Below, one piece after another: positions 54,900-64,000 of a stretch of 64,000 nt of DNA (the first letter of the stretch is position 1; the number at the start of each line of letters is the position of its first letter). The position numbers and the translations under genes were made by a program. A model generated the notes under the pieces. It saw nothing but the letters and a program-made list of their open reading frames with translations, did not search any database and was not told the DNA's origin. This DNA is from Ilex aquifolium. Taxonomy: Eukaryota > Streptophyta > Magnoliopsida > Aquifoliales > Aquifoliaceae. Where the stretch lies: positions 8,936,244 through 9,000,243 of the forward strand of contig OX637393.1 in assembly GCA_951799425.1 (NCBI GenBank), given 5' to 3'.

Positions 54900-56800
54900 T
54901 TAAACTTTTTTTTGTTCCAAAGGATTGACAATTATTTCAATTACATTTTTTTTTTTTGGACTTTAGAAATAAATAAATTCAAAATATGCATAATTATACG
55001 CGAATCATGCACATTTCATTAGCTAAGACGTGTTTCATCAGACTCAAAATTGAAATTTCAAATATTAATTATCGAAATCCTAACATACTAGTTATTTTAA
55101 CGGATTTATGCCTATTAACTTATTAGAGATATATACCTTCATAAATTTTTTACAACAATATCAAAATTAAAACCGAAAAAATATCAACAAAATTTACACG
55201 CACAAATGCTCAAATTTAAAAGTCCTTGTATTTTGAATCGGGTTACACAATTAATAGTACTAAAAAGTAATTATTGGTAGCATATCTTCTTACTTTGACC
55301 TATCACACATTAACATTTATTAGATTTTATTATTATTATTAAATCACTTTATCTTATTCTTTTTGAGATCAATGGCAATGAATAATTCATACTAAAATTA
55401 ATAGATGAGAATTATTTTTTTTGAGCATAGATTTATTCCAATTTTGATGTTAAATTGCATGTTGGATGGCAGACTTTGGTGTATGATTGCCACGTTCTTA
55501 GTTTTGGCGGGAAAGAATGAGGTAGGGCCACCGTTGAGTTGTCTGGCTTTGATTGATGGAAAGAGACAAAGTAGTCTTTAAAGCTCTATAAGGTCCACTT
55601 AATGAAAACCATTGTTCATTTATCATTCCATAATGGATTGCCATGCTGGCAGGTAGAAGTGACATATCAGACCATTTCATGCTTGTCACATTAGCTAGAG
55701 ATTCATTTTTTTTTTTTAATATCTTCGATAAATTTATACGTACTTCAATTAATCATCTTCTCGATCTAGTTAAAGACAAGTCATTCAAGTCGAAACTAAG
55801 ATATTCAAAAGGAATAAATCTCTCATGGCCTAAATTCAAGAGATTATCAAAATTCAAATTCAAGAAGTGAATTATTAAAATTCGAATTCAAAATATCAAA
55901 ATTTATTGTACATCTCTATCATCGTTTGAGCTACTCATAGAATTAAGATCCACCCTTCTAATCCACCAATAATTGAGAGAGAAATCCGCCCTTCTAATCC
56001 ACCAATAATAGAGAGAGAAGAGAAAGAGAAAATCCCTCCTCCTCCTCCTCCTCCCCCTCCCCCTCCCCCTCAAGGTGGGAACAAACCCAAATCACCAAAC
56101 AAACAAAACTCGAAGCCCACCGATATCTAGCACTTGCAATACAAGGTGTATTGTTAAATTTGTATCACATATAATTAAATTTGTATTATATTCAATAGCA
56201 TAGTGGATATAAGTTAAGAAATTTGTATCGAATTTAGTGGAATTTGTGTTGAATATTTATTTGATGGGCTATACTTGTCTACCATCCGAACTGTTAAGAT
56301 TAAGCTTAAACTCTCTAATTTAATGAAAATCTTTATATTAGATTTGTAAGTCAGGTCTAAAATTACCAAGCTTACGCTCCCATCTTGGCATTATAAACTC
56401 GACTTTTTGACGAATACGATGTGTACAATGACTAGAGATGATTGTGTTATATAAATGAAACCACCAAACTAACTCTCCCTCCTTTCGGGTTAATTTGAGA
56501 TAGCTTTGTACAATCGGAACTTAAATTTCAATTACGTGTACAAAATCACAAAATTGATATGTAATTTTGGTAAATAAACAATGGAGAGAAAAAGAGAGTG
56601 ATAAGATTGTGTGTGAGTTCTCGTCATTATACTTTCCATGCACTGAGGCAACTACAAATATCTATATGGCATATCAAAATGAAAAAGAATGTTATTCAAA
56701 CTCCATGCTAAAGGAGTTCATGTTTGTGCCAAATGAGAGAGAAGATGGGAAATGTTTTCATAACCACAAATCAAAACCTATTATTACGTGCATATTTTTT
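54900..56800. other. Gene-free AT-rich stretch
   Basis: No recognisable gene. Contains a short tandem duplication (CCCTTCTAATCCACCAATAAT at about 55953 and 55988) and a (CCT/CCC)n tract at 56037-56070. Confidence 0.5.
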
Positions 56801-56806
56801 TTATAT

Positions 56807-57135
56807 TTTTGTAAGTTAGTAATAAGAGTTTGAATTGGTTAATGGTGTAATGGTATAGTATTAGAGTAATAGGTTTCCTGGTTAGTTATTGTATCTAGGT
56901 GGTGGGGTCATAGAGTTTAGTAGTTATCTTTTAGTTGTTATCTCATTGTATTTAAAGAGCTTACGATTAATGGAAAAAGTAACAAATATTTGTGGTAAAG
57001 TTTCTAATGAAAGACTTGGGAGATGAACCACCAGAGATTTATATCCCCTTGAAGCGGGTCTTTTTTTCCCTTAATTCTATTTTTATTTTATTTCCTAAAT
57101 CCCTCGAAATCGTGCACATAAATGACTAAGTTAGT
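56807..57135 (+). mobile_element. LTR copy 1 of a small retrotransposon family
   Basis: TTTGTAAGTTAGTAATAAGAG start, TTGTATTTAAAGAGC (TATA-like, 56947), CCCCTTGAAGCGGG and TTATTTCCTAAATCCCTCG. Directly repeats at 58524-58825 with about 80-85% identity by eye. The segment after it (TTAGTTGACTTCAAGCGAACGTTCATTCACC) matches 58851-58877. Confidence 0.6.
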
Positions 57136-57209
57136 TGACTTCAAGCGAACGTTCATTCACCAAGTAATGTTAACCCCTCATATTCTGCTCAAGCAATGCG
57201 GGGTGACAA

Positions 57210-57746
57210 TTTTTGACACCAAGGAGTGACAATTTTTGACACAATTTAAAAACACGACACGAACTCGATACAAAATTAACAGATTAGGGTTGATCATTTC
57301 TCAACACGAATCCCGTAAATGACACAACTCGTTAACACGAATAATAACTGTTTTAGGTTAGTGTCAAACACGAACAACACGAAATTGACACGATTAACAC
57401 GTTTAACTAATATTATAGAAATAAAATACAAATTATTTGTTATTGTATATTAAGCATTAAAATAATTATTGTCCAAAAAAAGACATTTTTATTCATTATT
57501 ATCCTTCTGTTTATTATGTTAATTTTTAATTTATAGAAAAAGTATGAGCATGAATTTAATTAATTGATAATAGAATCTTAGACTTAAATTTTAGCGTTAA
57601 ATTATTTATTCGATGTTTATATGGGTCAACATGAACACGAACCCGACACGAAAATAAATAGGTCAATCTTTGGGTAAGGGTTAACTAATACTCGATATGA
57701 ACTCACAATGACGCGACACGAACCCGAGACAATTGCCACCCTTAGT
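57210..57746. mobile_element. hAT-like element relic (GTGTCGGGTTCGTG family)
   Basis: Left GGAGTGACAATTTTTGACAC and right GACAATTGCCACCCTTAG are near-inverted ends. The interior has repeated ACACGAAC/GACACGA words. No target duplication resolved. Confidence 0.5.
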
Positions 57747-57845
57747 GTCAAATACACAAGAAAGAGAATGAAGTCTTTAGATGGGTCCTTACTAACTTGA
57801 AGCCAACGGACTCCATTCAAGACAATTATACCCATTTTACTACAG

Positions 57846-58161
57846 CTTGCTTGCACTTGGCCGCAACGCACCTCAACAACAACCGGCGGGACGTTTGGGA
57901 AGTGGATTCAAGGATATCATTAGACTTGATGTTCAAGCTCCAAGTCCGGTCCCCTTGAAGATTGTCGCTGCAATCCAATGGATAAAAAATTGTTGTATGC
58001 TTATTAGTGGCGAAAATTGGAGTCGAGTTGACTGTTACGAGGATACGAAAATGGGTTGGCCTCCTCCTTCCCTACATGACAAATTAAACTTTGGGAATGA
58101 AGTTTTAAAAGGAAAATGGAATGTTACATGTCCGAAGTTTGGGTGTGGGTTATGTGAATAA
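57846..58161 (+). other. Unidentified 104-codon open frame
   Basis: The frame includes FKDIIRLDVQAPSPVPLKIV and KGKWNVTCPKFGCGLCE (CPKFGC, possibly metal-binding). I do not recognise it. It lies between LTR-like remnants and has no convincing promoter or start, so it may be retrotransposon debris. Confidence 0.25.
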
Positions 58162-58164
58162 GTG

Positions 58165-58523
58165 CTGAGAAAGGGCAACAATACTAGAGTCCTAGTAGAA
58201 AGTTGTCTGGTTTGTTGTGCTCCTGTTATGTTGGACGGTTGCTGTTTTGTCGGAAGGAGTGATATTGTGTGTCCTTGTTTTTAGCAATTTTTTTGGCAGG
58301 AGTCTTTTTATAAATTTAGTATTGATCCATGAATGAATTATCTACAACTTTTCTTTCTACAAATGTTAAAGTGAATCCCCCGGAGGTTTTTACCTCTTGA
58401 AGTGGGTTTTATTCTTCAATTCTATTTTTATTTTGTTTTACAAATCTCTCAAAAAAGTGTTCGTAACAATTGGTATTATAGCGGGCGATTATATTAATGG
58501 CTACCGCATCGAAATTTTTTTGT
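58165..58523 (+). mobile_element. LTR end plus primer-binding-like site of a second element
   Basis: CTCTCAAAAAAGTGTTCGTAACA is followed by ATTGGTATTATAGCGGG (58469-58485), close to the TGGTATCAGAGC initiator-tRNA site. Then ATGGCTACCGCATCG (58498), a Copia-gag-like start cut off by the next LTR at 58524. Confidence 0.5.
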
Positions 58524-58825
58524 AAGTTAGTAATAGGAGTTTGAATTAGTTAATGGGTTAGTGGTATAGTATTATTAGGTTTCTTAGTTCGTTACCTAGG
58601 TAATAGAGTCATGGAGTTTAGTAGTTATCTTGTACATTATATTTAAAGAGTTTACAGTTAATGAAAAAAGTAACAAATATTTGTGATAAATTTTTTTGTG
58701 AGAAACTTAGGAGGTTAGGTTCCCCTCGAAGTGAACCACCGAATGTTTTTACCTCCCTCGAAACTGGTCTTTTTTTCTCCTAATTTTATTTTTCTTTTAT
58801 TTTCTAAATCTCTCGGTACGTAACA
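58524..58825 (+). mobile_element. LTR copy 2 with primer-binding-like site
   Basis: Direct repeat of 56807-57135. Ends GGTACGTAACA and is followed by ACTGATATCAGAGTC (58826-58840), a two-mismatch version of the TGGTATCAGAGCC initiator-Met tRNA site. A short gag-like frame (KQKLFLIMNTNFNQLVADDV) follows to about 59030 and then stops. Confidence 0.65.
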
Positions 58826-59262
58826 ACTGATATCAGAGTCAAACGAGTTAGTCAACTTGAATCGAAAGTTCATTCACTAAATGTCGGACAAGAAAGGATG
58901 ATGAAGCAGAAACAAAAGTTGTTTCTCATCATGAACACTAACTTTAATCAATTAGTGGCCGATGACGTTCACTCCTATGAGCAAGGTGAAGGATCAACCC
59001 AATGCAATGAATCATCTACATGCATTTGGGTTATATTTTTTGGATTTTATATGAATTGTGTAACATTTTTTCATATAGGCAGTGTTTGGAGTATATGACA
59101 TAAAAGTACTCCACACAAAACCGACTATCAAAAAACCCAAATTTTAATTCAAATTGGACCTGATTCGATAATTAAACTAGAAATTGGACCTGATTTTTGA
59201 TTGGAGATTTGTAATTCAAATTTAAAAATTTAAGCATCCACAAATAATCAAGTTAAATGGTT

Positions 59263-59594
59263 GGGAAAGTCTACGGCACCCGAAAAAAAAAATCGGTATC
59301 GTACCGCCGATTATAATTTTTTTATGGTAAAATTACATTTTTGAAAAGAAAAATTAAAATTGTTGAAGGGAAAGTCATGATCAATTACAGACACATATGA
59401 TCGATCGTTGGTTTCCCTTTAGCAGTTATAACTTCTCCTTTAAAAGTTGAACTTTAAAAATTGTAATCTTCGGTATCGATCCTAATCTTTTATGATCGAT
59501 CATACTCTTTATAAATTATAATTTATACCTTAAAAAAATTATAATTTAATTTTAAAAAATTGTAATTTTTGGTACGGTACCACCGGCTTTTCCC
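59263..59594. mobile_element. Mutator-like MITE, 332 bp
   Basis: Perfect 9-bp duplication TAAATGGTT (59254-59262 and 59595-59603). Ends GGGAAAGTCTACGGCACC and the complement of GGGAAAAGCCGGTGGTACC. GATCGATCGTTGG and ATGATCGATCATAC words form inner palindromes. It lies in the MED19 upstream region. Confidence 0.85.
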
Positions 59595-59867
59595 TAAATG
59601 GTTTGGATTGAGTTCATATTGAAAGCTTTATATATGGAGCCTAATCGATGTTTCAATCCGCCCAACCCGACCAAAGAGGTACACCCTTGATCTAATTCTG
59701 TTGTTGTTGAAAACTGGTTCGGCTGGTTCGGGCTGGGCCTGAGCTTGAGCTTGGGCCTGGGCCTCTGGTTTTCCATTTAAATGGTTGCCGTGGTGGTACG
59801 CTGAGGGGCAAGACAGTTCCTTCTCTAACCCTACCCGTGGTTACCTAGTAAGCGCTCTCTCTCCCTG

Positions 59868-59870
<3 letters not shown>

Positions 59871-59941
<71 letters not shown>
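59871..59941. repeat. Compound (CT)n(CA)n microsatellite in MED19 5' region
   Basis: About 20 CT units (to 59914) run straight into about 13 CA units. Position (about 270-340 bp before the ATG) suits the 5' UTR or core promoter. Confidence 0.9.
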
Positions 59942-59948
<7 letters not shown>

Positions 59949-60213
59949 CATATCTCTTGTATAAATGATATTGAGATTGAGTCAAAGTCCACGGAATTCA
60001 TGTTGTAGTTTTTCATGTCTGATCTAGTGATATTCATTTTATTTTTTTCTGTACTACAATCTTTTGTTTTATATCTCGAACTATGATGATGAACAATCAA
60101 CTATTATAATGAATAACAAATGCATCTATAGGATTGGCGAAAGAACTAGAGAGGGGGTGAGGAGAAGCCCGAAAGAAGGGCACAATAGAACCCAAAAAGG
60201 TGTCATTGACCTC

Positions 60214-63200
60214 ATGGATCGTGAAAGCACAAAGTTTGGAAGAGGTAAGGTGTTTGAAATATAAGCATGTTATTTTGATTGCTTGTTTTGTAGTCATTGA
60301 AAAAATCCGATTGTTTGTTTTGCACATGGCACGAGAGGGCGAATCAAGACATGGTGTTTATGCATGTAGAGGTGAGATGAAGTCTGACGATGGGAATTAA
60401 TCTATTATTGGTAGTTGCTGTAGGGTTGCCAAAATGGTGGAGAATGAAGTTGATGAACCTCTCCCTCTCTATCTGATTAAATTTCTACGCATCGTATAAG
60501 TGTTAGAATTGGATTAAATAATTTTTGCTAACTGAAAATTGAAATACCTGCAATCTTATACCGCCCTTTCTGTTGATTTTTCCAGTTTTTGTTGTCATCT
60601 ATCATTATTGTTCAATGTTGTGTTTATTCCTTCTTTGAATTTTTAGTTTTGGATTCCATTGACTGATTTTGCTCCTACAGCTTATCTACTAATCCTATTA
60701 AGTATTAACTCTTTCATACTTGTCTATGACTGAGTTGTTGTGTACCAGTGGGAGGGGTTTTATTATTTTTGTCATGGTTATTACTATTGTGATCATAAAT
60801 ATTTTTTCGTCGGGTGGTGATTCTTTTACTCATCCTTTCTATTTCTCCTTTCACTGTCTGTAAGAGCTTCATGATGGTAAGGTTTTCTCGTGAGGTTTAA
60901 AGCAGTGGTAAAGCAATTTAAGAGCTTCATAAAATGCTTCTAGGAAGTGGTCATTTGGAAAGCCTTCAGATGACAACGGTTTGAGCATATATGAAGTACA
61001 AATCATTTATATAGATGACATTTTTTTGGTTACCCGTGCTTTCAGATCATTTTCGTCGATGGCCATTCTGCCACTAACAATATATTTTTGTCTTCTTTGT
61101 TGGAGAAGAACAGCCATTGGTGGCTAATTATTTTCATCTTCTAAAATTTATTTTGTTATGATGATCATCAATTTAGTTGATCGAACTCCCTACTTAGAAT
61201 TTTTTTTTTCGTTCTTTCATTATATAATTTTGATGTGAGAAGTGAAATACTCCACTATATCTAGATACACACAAGCATTCTACATAAATAAGTTTGTGTA
61301 ATACTTCTGAAATTTTATACTCAATTTCGTTTGTCCATCATATTTTTTCTATAATATTGGCAAGTTGAGTTCTGGCAAAAGGTACATTTTTCTGTTTTTG
61401 AATTACCGATTTATTACAAGGCTGAAGCAGTTGCATTTGATTTTTAGATGGATGTCATGGACTCATGGGGAACTTTTCATTGACACTGTTGTTTCTGATT
61501 CAGGCAAGGTAGAATATGAGAGAAGTTCCTACTGACCGCAAATATATTTATCCTTTTGCTTGAAGTGACCAAGCTAGTTTTGCTGAGAGTTGATGAATGG
61601 AAGGAAAAATCTCAGTTTTGGTGCTCATATTGGAGACATAAGAGTGCTAAAAACTGTTCATGAGAATTTATGTGGTCCTTTCTGTACCTGGGCTCATAGA
61701 AAGACTTTTTGAGTTAAAAGTTAGTTAATGATCAAATCAGAAGGATGTTGAATGCCTCGGAATTTGCCTCTTCAATTTTAATTTCTTATGACACTTTTTT
61801 TTCACAATGTGCTGCAGTGACCAGTGGGATACTTTTAGGTATGTTGGCAAGTTTCAAGCTTGGGGATATTGTTTTCTTTTGCTGATGGATAACTGCTAAT
61901 AAATTTCAAGCTTGTAAGAGCAAGGCTAGGCCCCCTGTTTTGTGTGAGAGCGAGAGTGTAGGTGATGTGAGTGCTTATTACCTTTAAAATTATGGGAAAA
62001 GCAATGGAGGGGTCTGTGAGTTTCTTGTAGTTTGTTAGATATTAAAAGATTGACTTAAGATGGGTTGGAGGAGATGGAACAGCACTGATGAAGGTTTATA
62101 TAATCAAAGAGCTGATCTTGTAATGATAGGAATGACAAACCACAAAGTTGGCCTTAAGTGTCTAAATTGCTTATTTGCCTGTTGGTTGAGGTGTACGTAG
62201 GATTAATTGTCCAATGACTTGGGGACTTATGTCGGCCAGTTGTTCATTTCAGGCTTGGGGACCCATCTCTAAGATGTCAGGATTGGTACGAAATATAGAA
62301 CGATGAGCTCTTAAGGAAGCTATCCTGGCATTCCTATGAGAGCATGACGAATCTATATGAGGATCTACAGGTAGTTCGAGACATGCAAACACCTCTGGGA
62401 GAGAGATTTATAGATTATTTTGAGAGACATGGACAACCGGAGGAGTATGAGATCGAAGAGCTAGAAGAGAAATATCTATTACTTGATGGAATTGCTTGTC
62501 AACTATCTTTTCACAGGTTGGGCAACCAACCCGGCAGAAGTAGATCAGAAGTTTTCTGTTTGACAAAGGTAGTGTTATCTAAGTAAGAGTAATTAAGTAA
62601 ACAAATTAGGTGCAGCGGGCAAACGCGGGTGTAGCGATAAAGCGGTTTAGTTTACGATTCTATTCAAACAGGCTATTGCGCCTAAGTAAATCCCTCGTCA
62701 CCGATTCAAATAAGGCAATAAGAGAGGACTGACGCGTCAGCTTTGAGGACGCCTTTTCCTTAAGCATTTCTTTCTCCATCTAAGGTCAGGGAGGAGCCTG
62801 AGGGAAAAACCGCTTTTTTACCAATTAGAAAGAAAGAAGGAGCCGCTGGTCCTGGGAAACGAAGTACGCTTTGGTGAGCGAGAAACAGCCAGATATAGGA
62901 GAAGGGGCGGTTAACTTAGTAAAGAGAGTATATAGTTCCACTTGGTGAATAGTGCCTCGGCTCGCAGCGGACTTATTCTAGCGGAAAGACATTTCTCCTG
63001 TGCTTGCCTGCAACTTGTTGTTTAAGGGAGTCATGGCAGACTTTTTGAATGGTTTATGTCATCATATTGGTTTCAGCTGATCAGCATAGGGTTTAGCTTG
63101 TTTCCAAACATATGTTCGAACAGTGCTCAATTATGATGAGTGAAGCTGTTCTTAGAAACCCAAGTATCAAGCAAGCTGGGTACTTGGAATATGTTAAAAG

Positions 63201-63878
63201 ATTTAGTTCAAAAATTCATGGTATATTTAAGGAACCGAGGATTCTTCATTTCAGACTCCTAAAGTTTATCTGGTAACCCATTCTCTTCAGTTGCCACCTG
63301 TAGTTACTGACAATGTCCTTACAATTCAGCAAGGATCCTTAGTTTCACTCTCGGAGTTTGTCTAGGAGCCGAGTGTTCTTATCTGGCTAGAATCACTGCC
63401 AATCTGCGATCGTGATAATATGAACCTAGATTTCATGCAGTGAAACTTATTTAATCATTTTCAGAATAAAGTATGTAATGGTGTATTTGCCTTTGTTTCC
63501 CTTGGATGTTCATTTTCCTTTCGTCTTTTCTTCTATTAGGTTGAAAAGGTGTCCACTCTGTTCAACTGAAGTTCTTTTCTGACTTCAGGGCCAAGAGAAC
63601 TTGGTGGTACTGTGGATCTTATAAAACATTATAAACTTTGGCCTCATCGCGAATATTTCTGTAAGAGGTCCCTGCCTTTGTCCATTTCACAGAGTCGCTA
63701 TTTTCGCAATGTTGTGGGAGACACGGAGATCAGGAAAGGAGAAGGAATGGAATTGGATCAACTCTTCCAAAACACCTCCTATGTTGGAGAGCGACATGAA
63801 CATTTTCATCCTTTTGACTTGAATATTCTCAGAGAAGCTTTTCAGATGAGAGAAATAACTCCCATTGAGCTGCCACCC
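60214..63878 (+). CDS. MED19: Mediator complex subunit 19 (MED19), 5' part of gene
   Basis: Exon 1 coding 60214-60244 (MDRESTKFGR plus one base of Gly), donor GGTAAGG. Exon 2 63589-63878 after GACTTCAG. The join gives MDRESTKFGRGPRELGG, the conserved MED19 start. Exon 2 continues VDLIKHYKLWPHREYFCKRS, LPLSISQSRYFRNVVGDTE, RKGEGMELDQLFQNTSY and FDLNILREAFQMRE, then donor GTAAGA at 63879. MED19 bridges Mediator's head/middle region and links transcription factors to RNA polymerase II. About 106 of about 220 residues are inside the window; the Lys-rich C-terminal tail lies downstream. Intron 1 is 3,344 bp and holds foreign sequence. No coding damage seen. Confidence 0.92.
62299..62586 (+). other. 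Unidentified open frame in MED19 intron 1
   Basis: About 95 codons without stop: NDELLRKLSWHSYESMTNLY, then LGERFIDYFERHGQPEEYE and LEEKYLLLDGIACQLSFHRL. The acidic, helix-like composition looks like a real protein fragment, but I do not recognise a family. It may be a captured exon or chance frame. The rest of the intron (60245-62298) shows nothing recognisable. Confidence 0.3.
62587..63010. other. GC-richer insert, possible mitochondrial-derived (NUMT) segment
   Basis: From about 62610 to 63000 base composition moves to roughly 45-50% GC against AT-rich surroundings, with words such as GCGCCTAAGTAAATCCC, GGCAATAAGAGAGGACTGAC, GAAAGACATTTCTCCTGTGC and no coding frame. The style resembles plant mitochondrial intergenic DNA. 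This is inferred from composition only. Confidence 0.35.
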
Positions 63879-64000
63879 GTAAGATATCTGCCATCTCTGT
63901 ATCTACGTATCTTTGGCTCTTTTAGTCGCATTTTTTACCCTGCACATTGCTCCAATTTTCTCTGTTGATACAGTGTTTGCCACCTTTCCTAATGTATTGT

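Overview
This is an AT-rich stretch of flowering-plant (probably eudicot) nuclear DNA. Spliced genes with GT-AG introns encode plant-specific families: ERD4/OSCA-type channel, class I phospholipase A1, BAG co-chaperone and MED19. Plant transposable elements of nearly every class fill the rest. No bacterial, organellar or viral gene organisation is present, except one short GC-richer intronic stretch that could be organelle-derived. I saw no tRNA or rRNA genes and no CRISPR arrays.

Layout. 1-4464: last five exons of an ERD4-type (OSCA3) channel gene on +. 4465-9900: gene-poor, with a (CCA)n tract, a CT-rich UTR-like stretch and a 905-bp Mutator-like element with a 9-bp target duplication. 9912-22153: GC-richer block made of two broken Ty3/gypsy (Tat-like) retrotransposon pieces, head to head. 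The left piece reads on the minus strand: integrase C-terminus at 18342-18549, then a long 3' region, then a putative LTR at 9912-10631. In antisense to pol it carries three related intron-containing accessory gene modules (A, B, C), each with its own TATA box. The right piece holds a + strand RNase H fragment and inverted copies of A and B, so about 3.3 kb is repeated in inverted orientation with high identity.

22154-42000: a segmental duplication carrying two nearly identical intronless phospholipase A1 genes (27110-28639 and 40267-41808). The two copies have been told apart by later insertions: a SINE tail and a hAT-type MITE in the first, three Helitrons (two abutting exactly) in the second. 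Between them lie an aromatic amino acid decarboxylase pseudogene fragment and a decayed gypsy gag split by two MITEs. 42230-49700: SINEs, an LTR-like remnant and a complete four-exon BAG gene on the minus strand (47988-43836), whose introns hold an Au-type SINE and nested MITEs. 49700-59800: no convincing gene; LTR remnants with primer-binding-like sites, a 666-bp hAT element and Mutator-like MITEs. 59800-64000: start of a MED19 gene (exon 1, a 3.3-kb intron, exon 2), running off the window.

The four host gene types have no obvious joint pathway. The connected stories are the phospholipase duplication and the retrotransposon palindrome with its antisense gene cassettes, which is my leading candidate for an under-described system.
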